This document shows, one piece after another, positions 34,099 through 43,295 of a stretch of 64,000 bases of DNA. The translations under genes and the position numbers were made by a program. Numbering within the stretch: position 1 is the stretch's first letter; every line of letters starts with the position of its first letter. The notes beneath the pieces were generated by a model. It did not search any database and was not told the origin of the DNA. It saw only the letters and a program-made list of their open reading frames with translations. The stretch is from Paenarthrobacter histidinolovorans (GTDB taxonomy: Bacteria; Actinomycetota; Actinomycetes; Actinomycetales; Micrococcaceae), in NCBI RefSeq assembly GCF_014647595.1, contig NZ_BMPM01000003.1:372001-436000 (forward strand). The letters run 5' to 3'.

Positions 34099-34287
34099 GT
34101 GCTGTTGACCTCAGAAAAACTCAATCCACGGTTCGCGGGACGCATCGATGATGTCTCCCCGGATGGTCGCTACTTATGGCTGATCCAGAGCAATGGTGCC
34201 GGGCGCCGTCTATTCCACCGCGCCGAGGGGGTTACGACCCTTCTGGACTCAGTAGCGCCTAGGAATACGGATGCCGATATAAGGTAA
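34099..34287 (+). CDS. Small conserved-looking hypothetical protein (possibly 5'-truncated)
   Basis: A 62-residue frame beginning at GTG 34099. It contains RFAGRIDDVSPDGRYLWLIQ and SNGAGRRLFH, which reads like a compact beta-barrel (SH3/Tudor-like) protein of the kind found in this genus. Upstream codons are open to a TAG at 34074-34076, and lack a start with a ribosome site, so the 5' end may be lost. Function is unknown. The remaining sequence of 33900-34098 shows no supported gene. Confidence 0.4.
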   Translation: MLLTSEKLNPRFAGRIDDVSPDGRYLWLIQSNGAGRRLFHRAEGVTTLLDSVAPRNTDADIR

Positions 34288-34340
34288 TTCGAAGCCGCGC
34301 GGGGCCTCCGCTTTAGCGGTTTTATGGGCAGAATGGGCTC

Positions 34341-34463
34341 ATGTGCGGCAGATACGTGATGTCCAAAGCAACAAGCGACCTTCTGAGCCACTTCGATGCC
34401 AAGGAAGTTGAAGGCAACCCGCCGGGGCCGAGCTGGAACGTCGCCCCCACCCAGAACGTGCCC
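34341..34463 (+). pseudogene. SRAP (YedK/HMCES-like) protein, N-terminal fragment
   Basis: ATG 34341 starts MCGRYVMSKATSDLLSHFDA and continues to SWNVAPTQNVP. This is the unmistakable start of SOS-response-associated peptidase-like proteins: Cys2 is the residue that crosslinks abasic DNA, and WNVAPTQ is conserved. After about 40 residues the similarity ends, and the remaining three quarters of the protein, with the active-site Glu and His, is missing. It is a truncated gene. Confidence 0.75.
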
Positions 34464-34903
34464 CACCGCTCGAGGATCTGCCGGGGAGACTCGGAGAGCG
34501 TTGAAGGATTTGGATGGTCCAATTCTGTGAAGGGGCCTTGTATTTTGCCCACACGACGCTGGGGGAGCAGGCTATGGGAGCAGTGACCGTACTAGCTGTA
34601 TTGGCCATGCTCGGCCCGTTGCGTCCTTCCAGGTCCAACGGCTTTCCGGTGCTTCATTCGCTGTTGCCCCGTTTGAAGTGCCTGCTGAGCAAGACAACAG
34701 TGCCGAAACGGAGTCCTTGGTGGCTCCCTTTTTAACCGTTCTCGTGAATCCCCAAGTCTCCTGGCCATGCATGCCGGTCTGGTGCTCCGATGGAGCCGTC
34801 ATGCAGCCGGCGGTTTCCACCGTGGAGGGTCCCCGGCCGGGCGGCGATAGCCCGCCCTTAGCGGTTGCTGGGCTTCCTTGAAAATTATTGGCGGACAACC
34901 TCC
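34464..34903. other. Unassigned stretch between two gene fragments
   Basis: 440 bases joining the SRAP fragment to the HPP fragment. Short frames only; none has a ribosome site and a recognisable family together. It probably consists of rearranged debris. Confidence 0.35.
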
Positions 34904-35249
34904 CGTCAGTTGAGCGCGCTGATCGGCCACGGCGTGGGTCTACTCGCCGGGATCGCCTGCCTGTACGCCTTCGGCCTCCAGAACGTTCCCGCAGGCGCCC
35001 GTCGGTGGCCTCACACCCCTCCACGTTGTCGCCGGTGCCCTGTCCGTGGCAGTGACCACCCTCATCCTGACCTGGCCGAAGAAACCCCACCCGCCAGCGG
35101 GCGCGACGACACTCATCGTCAGCCTCGGCACTCTCAGCCAAGCCCTGGAACTGCTGACCATGGCATGTGCCATCATTTGCGTGACCGCTCTCGGCTGGGG
35201 GCTCAACCTCTCGCTCGGGGCCGATCCAGCACCCAAGAACAACCCCTGA
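34904..35249 (+). pseudogene. HPP-family membrane protein remnant
   Basis: Two frames together match the intact HPP protein at 55455-55994. The first gives SALIGHGVGLLAGIACLYAF. After a frameshift near 35000, the second gives PKKPHPPAGATTLIVSLGTL followed by GWGLNLSLGADPAP and a stop at 35249. The first 65 or so residues are absent. It is a decayed paralogue. Confidence 0.8.
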
Positions 35250-35391
35250 GCGGGCCTCAGCCGACGAATGAGGGGCCGGTTTCAATGGTGCGACCCTGCT
35301 GCGGTAGACCTCTAAATCGAGCGATGCCCAATAGTTCAGCGTCACCCAGGGGAACGGGGGCGGCCGGTCCGTATTCGCTGTAGGTTGGGGA

Positions 35392-35772
35392 TCAAGGGTG
35401 CGGCTGGTGCAATAACTTCCATCTCGGAGGTAGCTGCCGGCTATGTGGCGTCGTGCCCCAAGGATGGGCCAGGGTTGCCGGGGGAAGGTTCTTCGTCGTC
35501 TTTGTAAGGGGCGCGCGGCCGGGCCGGAGGTCGTCAATGATTTCGTTCGCCGCGTGGGCCAATAAGTCCCGCTGCAGCGGGGGCAGAGACAGCAGGGATT
35601 CGAGATAGGCGTCTACTTCGTATTCACCGACCAGTCCGCCGATGCCGAAGTAGTGCAGCCACAGTTCTTCAGCGTCGATGCCGGCGCTGTCCATGGCCCG
35701 GCGAAGCCCGCCAAGTTGTGTTTGTTCATCCCGGCCCAAGCCCTCCGGATGGTTCCTCTCAGGTTCTGTCAT
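35392..35772 (-). CDS. Conserved hypothetical protein coupled to a GAF-ANTAR gene
   Basis: A 126-residue protein whose ATG (35772) lies inside the end of the upstream GAF-ANTAR gene (14-base overlap), so the two are co-translated. The middle (GIDAEELWLHYFGIGGLVGE, YEVDAYLESLLSLPPLQRDL) is helical and matches the small protein at 39551-39787 (DDLWSAFYRLGGKAGKIELE, AYIYGLIPVSSTDKQLLA). The two define a small family. The C-terminal 40 residues are Pro-rich and probably disordered. Function is unknown; a link to the ANTAR regulator is likely from the overlap. Confidence 0.6.
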   Translation of the reverse strand: MTEPERNHPEGLGRDEQTQLGGLRRAMDSAGIDAEELWLHYFGIGGLVGEYEVDAYLESLLSLPPLQRDLLAHAANEIIDDLRPGRAPLTKTTKNLPPATLAHPWGTTPHSRQLPPRWKLLHQPHP

Positions 35773-36508
35773 GGGTGGTGTTCCTCGTTCCGCTGAGGAT
35801 TTCGCTGCTGACACTGGCCAAGGACTGCCTGCTGGTCCGGGACAGGTGGAGGAGTTCCTCAAAGGCTTCGTCCGGGCCCAGGCCGAGCTGGCTCATGAGA
35901 TATCCCTGGGCGCGGTTGATGGTGTCCCTGTGGGTCAGGGTGTCGATCAGGATACGGCTGAATCGGTGAGGCTTTTCGGAGATTTGGATGTTGTCAAGCA
36001 AGGTGGCTGCTGTAGCAGCGAGCTTCTCCAGAGGCCGCGCCGTGGCCGCGTTGTAGGCTTTCGCTTCGGTGGAGTACAACTTCAGCGCACCGATACAGGT
36101 GGTACCCGCTGTCATGGGAACACTGATGGCAGAGGCTATGGCCAGGCCTTTCGCGGTCGGGGTCCATAACGGCCAACGGTCCTCCACGCCCGTGTCGTAG
36201 AGGATCACGGTGCGCTCTGTCGCCCACGCGGTCAGGCAAGGGCCTTCGTCCAGCTCGTACTGGGCCTGGTCGGCTTGAATGACCAGCGGGCCAGTGGCCC
36301 CGGCGCTGGTTCTGCGGCCGCGCTCGTCCAGCAGCGAAACTCCCGCCCCTGCGCTTTCGGGAAAGGCGTCCCGGATGCCTTCGGCCAGCAACTGAACAGC
36401 CCTGTCGACTTTCTCCTCGGTCAGGAGCAGGCCCTTCACGCGGGCCAGTGTCAGGGTCAATTCGGCCAGGGGAAGGGCATCAGGGTTGATTGGGAGTTGT
36501 TCAGGCAT
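35759..36508 (-). CDS. GAF and ANTAR domain transcription antiterminator
   Basis: A 249-residue regulator. A GAF sensor domain covers about 30-170 (AGAGVSLLDERGRRTSAGAT, YELDEGPCLTAW). It is followed by a C-terminal ANTAR RNA-binding domain (IDTLTHRDTINRAQGYLMSQ, LGLGPDEAFEELLHLSRTS). ANTAR proteins bind tandem RNA hairpins to prevent termination. ATG 36508 fits the start of family members; an earlier in-frame ATG would add an unrelated basic tail. It is divergent from a second GAF-ANTAR gene 211 bases away and overlaps the small gene after it. The signal sensed is unknown. Confidence 0.88.
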   Translation of the reverse strand: MPEQLPINPDALPLAELTLTLARVKGLLLTEEKVDRAVQLLAEGIRDAFPESAGAGVSLLDERGRRTSAGATGPLVIQADQAQYELDEGPCLTAWATERTVILYDTGVEDRWPLWTPTAKGLAIASAISVPMTAGTTCIGALKLYSTEAKAYNAATARPLEKLAATAATLLDNIQISEKPHRFSRILIDTLTHRDTINRAQGYLMSQLGLGPDEAFEELLHLSRTSRQSLASVSSEILSGTRNTTHDRT

Positions 36509-36719
36509 GGACGCGGGCCTTCTGGTCGAGGACAGGACGATGTCCTGTTGCCGAGGCCTTCTGCTAAACCCACTACCGGGAAAAGACCGGTACATTCCAA
36601 GCCTACGAGACATCGCCCGTGATCCGGAAGGCCCCCTTGCGCCCGGCGCGCCTGCACCGTACGTTCAAAGGTGAACCCGGTAGCGGTGACGTACGCGGGG
36701 GAGGAAGGACACGTCGACC

Positions 36720-37451
36720 ATGCGAGAGACAGAACCGGGCTCCGTTGCCGGACAACTGGAAGAACTCATCCTTGACAGCACTGATGTCCGGGACTTCCTC
36801 CAAGAACTGACAGAGTTCACCGCAAAGGAGCTTTCCAACACCATCCCTGGCATCCACGCCGCCATCACCTTGCGTAGACGCAAACGAAGCACCACCGCTG
36901 CGGCCAGCTCCCCCGAAGCCCATCTCCTCGACGAGATCCAACAATCCCACGGACAAGGTCCCTGCATCGCGGCCATGAACACCGCCCACACCATCGTCGT
37001 GGCTGATACCCGGGCCGAGCCCAGATGGCCCGGGTACTGCCAGGCTGTGGCGCATCGAGGCTACCGATGCATCCTTGGGGTGCCACTGACACTTGATGAG
37101 GGTGCCACGGCCGCACTGAATCTCTTTGCCCCCGAACCGGACAGTTTCCACGGAAGGACCGTAGAGATTTGTGAGAGCTACTCTTGCCAGGCCGGAAGGG
37201 CGCTGCGGCTCGCCGTACGGATCAGCAGCAAACAACTCCTCGCGGATGACCTCAAAGCTGCCATGGAAACCCGCACCGCGATCGACACCGCGGTGGGCAT
37301 GATCATGGCCCAAAACCGGTGCACCAATGAAGAAGCCTTCAACATGCTCAGGCGGGCATCAGCCAACCGCAACCGGAAGATCCACGACCTCGCCGAAGAC
37401 CTCATCAACACCGTCTCCCCAGGCCGGGCCACCACCCACTTCGAGGCATAG
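36720..37451 (+). CDS. GAF and ANTAR domain transcription antiterminator
   Basis: A 243-residue GAF-ANTAR protein of a different subtype from its divergent neighbour. GAF blocks are ITLRRRKRSTTAAASSPEAH, QSHGQGPCIAAM and LGVPLTLDEGATAALNLFAP. The ANTAR domain is ETRTAIDTAVGMIMAQNRCT followed by NEEAFNMLRRASANRNRKIH. It is clearly paralogous to the gene at 48970-49716 (same LRRRKR, GQGPC and MIMAQNRCT). A purine-rich GGGGAGGAAGGA precedes the ATG. RNA targets are not visible in this window. Confidence 0.88.
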   Translation: MRETEPGSVAGQLEELILDSTDVRDFLQELTEFTAKELSNTIPGIHAAITLRRRKRSTTAAASSPEAHLLDEIQQSHGQGPCIAAMNTAHTIVVADTRAEPRWPGYCQAVAHRGYRCILGVPLTLDEGATAALNLFAPEPDSFHGRTVEICESYSCQAGRALRLAVRISSKQLLADDLKAAMETRTAIDTAVGMIMAQNRCTNEEAFNMLRRASANRNRKIHDLAEDLINTVSPGRATTHFEA

Positions 37452-37489
37452 AACCGCCTGGACCTGCGCCGGACAGGCGCCCCGCAAGT

Positions 37490-37677
37490 TGAGCGATGTT
37501 GACGCGGCGAAGGGTTTCGGTTTCATCGTCCCGGACGACGGGTCCGTCGAGGTGTTTGTCCACTACACGGCCATCCTCAGCGGAAGCTACTGGACCCTAC
37601 AGCGGAACCAGAGAGTGCGGTTCAACCCCGTCGGCGGCGAGAAAGGACCGCAGGCAGAGAGCGTCCAACCCCTGTAG
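37490..37677 (+). pseudogene. Cold-shock protein lacking its first strand
   Basis: The frame reads AKGFGFIVPDDGSVEVFVHY and then GEKGPQAESVQPL to a stop at 37677. This is the cold-shock domain with RNP1 (KGFGFI) and RNP2 (VFVHY). The expected start of about nine residues (M-x-x-G-T-V-K-W-F) is missing and replaced by KLSDVDA. Only a TTG at 37490 could initiate. The fold would lack a core strand, so it is probably nonfunctional. Confidence 0.7.
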
Positions 37678-37949
37678 CGGCCGCCAGGGCGCGGATGGAG
37701 TTCGAGCCGGCAAGGAGCCCGGACCGGCGTTCATGGCCTGGGTGCTGCTCGACGAGCCCGTCATGATACGGAGACTGTTCCAGCGTTCTTATCAAGGGGG
37801 TCCCCTGCAGCATGCCCCCTAACCAACCCAATAGCGAACCGGACCCGCTGGTCGGGCAGGCGGTTGCGAACGCGACCGGCAACTGAGGACCAGCAAAGCG
37901 TCCCAGAGATGCGGTCTGCATAGTCTTGGGCTGCCACCCGGTTGCTGGG

Positions 37950-38612
37950 TCAGGCGCCTGTCTCGTAGTGAGGTTCGGCGACGGGCTTGGACTCGGCCGA
38001 GCGCCGTTCGCGCAGGTAAATGGACGCCCCGACGATAACTGCTACGGCAAGGAACTCGCTTTGCCAGTTTTGGAATGATTCGAACCAGAACTGCGAGGTC
38101 CCGATGTATTCGAGAACGGTGACCGGTGGTTGGCCGTGGGTGATTTGTTCCTCGCTGTAGGCGGTGGCGCCGCCGATAGCGTGCAGAAAGATGGACGCGG
38201 CGAACAGCAGGAAGAAAAGGCCGGACAGTGAGTGTTCGTAGATTTTCAGGATCCAACCGCCCCGCCGGACGGGCCAGGGAGTGCTCGGACCGTGCGTGGC
38301 CTTGCGCGGGTCCTCGTCCTGGGGCGCTGCTTTGCCCACTGGTTTGGACTCGGAGGATCCTTTCTGGAAAAGGTAGGCCGTAAGGACTACGTACATTCCC
38401 ATCTGAAGAAACTCCGACTCCCAGTTCTCAAAGGTCGCTTCGACGAACGCGCCCGTGGCCAAATATTCACCGATGCCCACCGCGGCTTGGCCATGGGCCT
38501 GCTGGTCCTCGCTGTAGGAAGCAGCGCCGGTGATGACCATCCCCACGAAGAAGATGAGAAAAAGGGCGATATTGGCCAGCAACAACCCGTGGTTCCGTAT
38601 CCAGTCGCGCAT
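37950..38612 (-). CDS. DUF6766-type membrane protein
   Basis: A 220-residue membrane protein with an internal repeat. Each half has a hydrophobic helix with a G-x-A-x-YSE-E/D-Q motif (MVITGAASYSEDQQAHGQ; IGGATAYSEEQITHGQ) followed by an amphipathic helix with F-E-N/S-W-Q/E-SEFL and another membrane helix. This layout is that of the DUF6766 family, whose function is unknown. ATG 38612 has GGGAG about nine bases upstream. A charged linker (about 105-140) joins the halves. It stands alone, downstream of nothing obvious. Confidence 0.75.
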   Translation of the reverse strand: MRDWIRNHGLLLANIALFLIFFVGMVITGAASYSEDQQAHGQAAVGIGEYLATGAFVEATFENWESEFLQMGMYVVLTAYLFQKGSSESKPVGKAAPQDEDPRKATHGPSTPWPVRRGGWILKIYEHSLSGLFFLLFAASIFLHAIGGATAYSEEQITHGQPPVTVLEYIGTSQFWFESFQNWQSEFLAVAVIVGASIYLRERRSAESKPVAEPHYETGA

Positions 38613-39005
38613 CAGAGCACACTCCCTTCCGTTGCGGCAGCCTTTGCCCCGGCAGGGTTCCGGTTGTCGCTGCCATGTCCTTCTGATCGTTCCCATCTAA
38701 CCAGCACTGACCCCCGATCCAAGCAGTGCCGGGCACTTGCCGCCGCACAAGCGAGGCTACACGTGTTCAGTACGCACGACCCACGAGAAGGCATTCAAGA
38801 AGATTCAGCCACACCTCGAATTTGGTCGTCCCGGGTTTTGTCGCTTTGAGACAATCTTGAGCTTTCCTTGAGGGGCTTCCGCCATTTTTGGAATGTCTGA
38901 CGGAAGTGTAGGCGTCCCGTGTGGTCGGGTCTTGCAGTGGGCCGGTCGCGCAGTTTTCCCTTCCTGCTGGCTATGCTCTCAGTGAAAAGGGCCGGGAGGT
39001 TTAAG
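38613..39005. other. Gap upstream of DUF6766 gene
   Basis: About 390 bases with no recognisable gene. Presumed promoter of the membrane protein gene. Confidence 0.4.
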
Positions 39006-39246
39006 GTAGGCCAGGTTGATTTGAGTGACTGTTCGGTGCACCTGGAGGGCGGCGACGTTCATCAGTTGCGAAGCACGCACAGTGTTCGCCCAGTCCTCCT
39101 CCGCTTCCCGGATCGCTCTGCTCGGTGCCGACCCACCGGACCGAATGATGGTCGACTAGCAACTCAGCACGGGACAAGTCCCCTGCCCCACCCGGTTCTT
39201 CACCTCACACCCAGCTGCGCTGGCATGGCTTAGGGAACAAGAATAG
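39006..39246 (+). pseudogene. STAS-like (DUF7793-type) protein, decayed copy 1
   Basis: The start reads GQVDLSDCSVHLEGGDVHQL, matching the start of the copy at 49811 (GQIELSDCAIRLEGGSILHL). The initiator is now GTA, and the middle is deleted and out of frame. The end LLGADPPDRMMVD, a stop, then STGQVPCPTRFFTSHPAALA restores the C-terminal family signature to a TAG at 39246. It is clearly dead. Confidence 0.75.
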
Positions 39247-39550
39247 GCATCCGACGAGGCCCTTCCAGCCGGCCTCTGAGCGCGGCGAATCCCATGCCAC
39301 TGCCCCGCGACCGGCGGACCTCTCATTGGGAAACTTGCGATGGTCAGCGATCGCTAGAGTTCCTTGCTAAATTATTTGGCAGACCCTGCTCCTGACTCGA
39401 GGAGCTCCGTGGAAACGTGCGCCCGTCAAGTGCCGTCAAGGGTGTTTGGGCTTTGGCAGCAAGGCTCCTCGAATGGTAATACCTTGGTACGCATCTTACG
39501 CCGTAGGCGTTCGCCAGTGAGTGGGTATAGCTGTGAGCCGGGAAGAGTGT
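39247..39550. other. Gap between STAS-like remnant and small protein gene
   Basis: 304 bases with no gene or structure that I can support. Confidence 0.4.
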
Positions 39551-39787
39551 CTACCAGGGTGCGCCATCTGTTGCCCGGTGGGCCCGGGTGATGATCGTCA
39601 GGGCCGGGGCAAGGAGTTGCTTATCGGTACTGCTAACCGGGATCAGCCCATAGATGTAGGCCTCAAGTTCGATCTTTCCGGCTTTTCCGCCTAGACGGTA
39701 GAAAGCGGACCACAAATCGTCCATGGTCATTCTCTCTGTGCGTACGAGTTCCCAGGCGGCCCGCCGCACATTTTCCATAGACCTCAT
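39551..39787 (-). CDS. Small conserved hypothetical protein
   Basis: A 78-residue, mostly helical protein. The central block DDLWSAFYRLGGKAGKIELE and AYIYGLIPVSSTDKQLLAPA matches the middle of the ANTAR-coupled protein at 35392-35772. The start is uncertain: ATG 39787 or 39778, with no strong ribosome site. It is shorter at both ends than its relative and lacks the Pro-rich tail. It has no operon partner. Function is unknown. Confidence 0.5.
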   Translation of the reverse strand: MRSMENVRRAAWELVRTERMTMDDLWSAFYRLGGKAGKIELEAYIYGLIPVSSTDKQLLAPALTIITRAHRATDGAPW

Positions 39788-40540
39788 GATAGCCCTGTAC
39801 CGCAAGTCATTGTCCCAGTCAACCAGCTGGGGGAGTTGGTAGAAGTAGTTGTATATGCTGCCGGGTCAAGGCCGGCAGGCCCTTCCCTGGGAGTTGACTG
39901 GCTGGCACGGCGCACTCGGCCCGGGAAGCGACCTAGGCCTGGCTTGAGTGCAGAACCAGGTGCAGACATGTGAAAGCCCCTCGGGGCGCTTTCACGATGA
40001 ACAGGAATGGGTGCTTGGATTGGTCAGCGGTGATGCGCCTCTCCTCTCCGGACTTTTGGCCCATGTCGGTTTCAGCTCCGGTTCTGTAATAAGAGTTCTC
40101 CAACCCGGGGAGCGTGGAAGGTCACTCTGATGCGCGTCGTGCGCACGCGCCGGTTTCCCTTGAGGCGGCCTACCCCCGGGAGGTCGCATAGCAAGGCTAG
40201 TTGCCGGGTGTGCACCGATGGTTTCTGGTTGAGGTACTTTGCCGCCGGCCAGGGCGGGAGGGTGGATCCGCTCAGCCTGGACAGGCAGAGCTGCCCGCTG
40301 TTTCCGGCTCCGGCAAGTAGACGCCGCTCCACTGGCGGAAAAATTGAGTACCAATTACCCGTGCACAGTCATGGTCGGGGGTTTTTACTGATTCCAGGGA
40401 TCCACGTTCTGGCGAAGATTCCCTCTGGTGGCGGGGCTGGGTAGGGTGCGTTGGAAGAGGGTTCAAGATCCTGCCGGGCCGGGCGTTCGGCCTGCGTTTT
40501 GTGTTTCTCGGTGAGATCAGGAGATATCGGAGGTGCAAGG
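39788..40540. other. Long gap before intact STAS-like gene
   Basis: About 750 bases in which I see no supported gene on either strand; open frames are GC-rich artefacts without motifs. The last 15 bases carry the GGAGG ribosome site of the next gene. Confidence 0.4.
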
Positions 40541-40942
40541 ATGGAACCGATTGATCTGGGCGACTGTTTTCTGCGTCTTGAGGGTGGTCGCTTCCTGCAT
40601 CTGGTCTGGCGTCGTGGTGTGCGTATTGACGCGCCCAACGCGCGCGCTGCCATGGACGCCGTGAACAAAGCAGCCAATGGTCTGAGGTATCCATTGTTGG
40701 TGGAGATGGCTGGGACCGGTTTCGTCAGCCGCAGCGCACGGGAGGTCTTCGCGGAACCCTCGGCTGCGTCCCGGCTTGCTCTACTCGGGGCGAGCCCGGT
40801 AGACCGCGCACTGGTCGAATATCAACTCCAGACGAGCGAAGTCCCTTGCCCGACCAGGTTTTTCACGGCAGTGGCAGAGGCGTTGGCCTGGCTTGAGGAA
40901 GCCGACACGGCCGAGGACGTATCCGTTCCTGCCACGTCCTGA
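40541..40942 (+). CDS. STAS-like small protein (DUF7793-type), intact
   Basis: A 133-residue protein; ATG 40541 has GGAGG seven bases upstream. It reads as a SpoIIAA/STAS-like fold: beta strand (IDLGDCFLRLEGGRFLHLVW), RGVRIDAPNARAAMDAVNKA, then PLLVEMAGTGFVSRSARE and the family signature VPCPTRFFTAVAEALAWL. This appears to be the group catalogued as DUF7793, frequent in Arthrobacter-like genomes. Function is unknown; anti-anti-sigma or ligand-binding roles are possible by fold only. Four relatives in this window are broken or divergent (39006, 42081, 42840, 49811). This is one of two intact members. Confidence 0.7.
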   Translation: MEPIDLGDCFLRLEGGRFLHLVWRRGVRIDAPNARAAMDAVNKAANGLRYPLLVEMAGTGFVSRSAREVFAEPSAASRLALLGASPVDRALVEYQLQTSEVPCPTRFFTAVAEALAWLEEADTAEDVSVPATS

Positions 40943-41538
40943 TCCGCACGACAAATCCGGATCAACGAATGCCCGAGCAATGTGAAAGCGCCGGCTAGCA
41001 TCCCCCAGGTCGCCGGGGCAACAAACCGGTTCATGTGACCAGAATTCCCGGCTTTCGCGTCGTGAATCGAACCTCAGACGCACCATACAACCAGAGAGAT
41101 ATCGGCGAGGTAGTCAGTCTCGGCGGCGGGCCCATCCCGTAAAGGATGCGAGGGCTTTGAGCCAGATAGTGATTTGTTCCGGTGCTGAAACGGGCGCTCA
41201 TCGGGAGAAAGCTGTGGCCATGACCCAAAGCGTGCCACTGTCTCCCACCGCTCCGCCGCAGTCCGCGGCCCGCAGCGAGCCGCGCGGAAATCTGCGGCTA
41301 TCCCGGTCACAACCCCGTAACCGGGCAGATGCTTGCGTGGGCAAACGCCCCGAAACGGCCGAATCCCAGCTTCAACACCGACTCCGGGACAGGCGCCCCT
41401 CCGAAAAATAGCCCGCTGTCCCAAACCCCCGGGTCGCCTGGACAAGCACCGCCGTGGTGTTGGTTGTCCCGTCATCTTGGTATCACTGATCCCGCCGGCA
41501 ATGGCGCATGCAGTGGCCAAGAGGCGCATAGTTGGAAG
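40943..41538. other. Gap after intact STAS-like gene
   Basis: About 600 bases without a recognisable gene. A minus-strand open frame of 190 codons covers much of it but has no family motif or ribosome site. Confidence 0.4.
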
Positions 41539-42042
41539 ATGACAAGCCCTTATCTGCGCGGCGGTTCCATCAGTAGCCGGGCTTCCCGTGAACATATTGA
41601 ACGTGCCCTGACGGACTACGGGGCGACTGATGTCCTTTTCAGTCACCAGGGAACCCGGACTGCCATCGCGTTTCGCGGTGGAGCGAGACAGTTCCGTATC
41701 GTCGTTTCACCGCCACGACCGGATGGAACCCTGAAGGTATGGGCGGACTCAGCCGAAGGTCCCATCAGCGAAGCTAGGGCAAAAGACCTCGAACGGGCCA
41801 CCCGAAGGTTTTGGTATGCCCTGGCGTTAGCGATAGATGCCAAACTGGGTGCGGCAGCAGCCGGCGTGGCCACCCTAGAATCGGAATTCCTCGCCCATCT
41901 CGTTCTCCCCGGGAACCGAACTGTACTGGTCGAACTCGAACCCATCATCGAATCCGCCTATCACTCGGGCAGAAACCCTCACATCGAGGTCCCGGCCCTG
42001 CCAACGGTGGACCCGCAACCGGCCCGGCCCCTAAAACCCTGA
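41539..42042 (+). CDS. Hypothetical protein
   Basis: A 167-residue protein starting at ATG 41539, with GGAAG immediately upstream. The N-terminal half has a strand-rich section (REHIERALTDYGATDVLFSH, TAIAFRGGARQFRIVVSPP), then a long helix (EARAKDLERATRRFWYALAL). The C-terminus (TVLVELEPIIESAYHSGRNP) is followed by a Pro-rich tail. This is the pattern of small proteins from phage or mobile elements in this genus, but I do not recognise a named family. No membrane segment or signal peptide. Function is unknown. Confidence 0.6.
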   Translation: MTSPYLRGGSISSRASREHIERALTDYGATDVLFSHQGTRTAIAFRGGARQFRIVVSPPRPDGTLKVWADSAEGPISEARAKDLERATRRFWYALALAIDAKLGAAAAGVATLESEFLAHLVLPGNRTVLVELEPIIESAYHSGRNPHIEVPALPTVDPQPARPLKP

Positions 42043-42080
42043 GACAGGGGGACAGCGTATACCCGGAACCACCGAGGCAG

Positions 42081-42530
42081 TCACCGTGTTGGTTTGCGTT
42101 TCCTGGAGATCCGGGCCGGGACCTCACGCTCCTGAAGCAGGAGCCACTTCATGGCTTCAGGCCGGGACGTAAAAAAGCGGGTCGGGCAGGGCGTGTCGTG
42201 CAGTCTGGGAGACCACATGGCCAGAACCCGGTCCACGGGGCCATCGCCGAGCAGCGCTATCCGCGACGCTGCGCACGGCGACGCGAAAGCCGCGCGCGCC
42301 TGACGGCTCAGCGAAACTATTCTTGCCATGTCAACCAGCATCGGATGGGATTTGTTCGCGCTGATTCCATTGACGGTTTCCATCGCAGCGACGGCATCGC
42401 GCGCCTCAATCCGGGACCCGGCCTTCCATAGAAGGTAGAAGACGTCGTCATCGCCCAGCTCTACCGATCCCTTGCCGCCTTCGAATGTTACTGGTTCCAC
42501 CGGGCTTGCTCCCGAGTTCCGTCGCTCCAT
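42081..42530 (-). CDS. STAS-like small protein (DUF7793-type), diverged intact member
   Basis: A 149-residue relative of the 40541 gene on the opposite strand. Matching blocks are GDDDVFYLLWKAGSRIEARD, AVAAMETVNGISANKSHPML, VDMARIVSLSRQARAAF, ALLGDGPVDRVLAMW and TPCPTRFFTSRPEAMKWLL. It adds about 20 residues at the N-terminus and a basic tail (RISRKRKPTR). ATG 42530 is the likely start, with a weak ribosome site. It is the only minus-strand member. Function is unknown. Confidence 0.65.
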   Translation of the reverse strand: MERRNSGASPVEPVTFEGGKGSVELGDDDVFYLLWKAGSRIEARDAVAAMETVNGISANKSHPMLVDMARIVSLSRQARAAFASPCAASRIALLGDGPVDRVLAMWSPRLHDTPCPTRFFTSRPEAMKWLLLQEREVPARISRKRKPTR

Positions 42531-42839
42531 GCCCGTCGACACGAATAATTGCGGCCCGACGACGGCATTAGGGACCCTGTCGGGCAAAGAAGGTCCGGCC
42601 GGAATCTGAGGGACTATTCCTCACCTTAGCCACCCCGTGCCACATTCGGCAGGGGCCGGTCCATACTGGTTCACTTGGGACCCACCCAGGATCGAGGGCT
42701 TCTCGCCGTTATTCCAGGCCCGCCCTCCGGGGCGGAAAACCCAAGGGCATCCTGCGGGGCCCATCAGACCCGGAGCCGGTGTTCGGTGCCGGTTCTATGC
42801 CTCGAAGTGGGTGGTGGCAGGGCCTGGGGGGCGGTGTTG

Positions 42840-43215
42840 ATGGAGGTCTTCGGCGAGGTCGTGGATTTCCAGGATGGTCGTCTTCTGCATCTGGTCTGGA
42901 AACGCGGTGTGCGCATCGACGCAGGAAACGCCCGCGCGGCCACGGAAGCTGCTTGATAGGGTCGCGAATGGTCGGAGTCGCCCGTTATTGGTGGACAGGG
43001 CGTCCGCAACGTTTCTCAGTCGCCACGCCGGGAGATCTTTGGTGAACCGCGGGCCGCGTCCAGGATCGCGTTGCTCGGAGAGAGGCCGGTCGACCGCGCA
43101 ACTGGTCGACTATCAACTCCGCACGGCCCGGTCCCGTGCCCAACAAGATTCGTCACTTCACGGCCCGAGGCACTGGCGTGGCTGCCTAAACGGGCCCGCT
43201 GGAGGAGTCCCCGGT
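42840..43215 (+). pseudogene. STAS-like (DUF7793-type) protein, decayed copy 2
   Basis: ATG 42840 starts MEVFGEVVDFQDGRLLHLVW and KRGVRIDAGNARAATEAA, but stops at 42954-42956. The rest of the family sequence continues in other frames: RVANGRSRPLLVDRASATFL, then PVPCPTRFVTSRPEALAWLP. At least two frameshifts. Its closest relative in the window is the intact gene at 40541. Confidence 0.8.
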
Positions 43216-43295
43216 CCAGGCTGCTTCCTGATCGGAAGACAGCCCACGGGCGGGGACCCAGGTGGGCTACGAAAGAGACCGTATTGCCGGCGACT

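Noticed and set aside
37622-37949. Short frames downstream of the cold-shock remnant
   Set aside because: Basic, Arg/Pro-rich translations without start signals; likely noncoding.
41074-41646. A 190-codon minus-strand open frame
   Set aside because: No ribosome site and no family pattern, and it overlaps the better supported gene at 41539.
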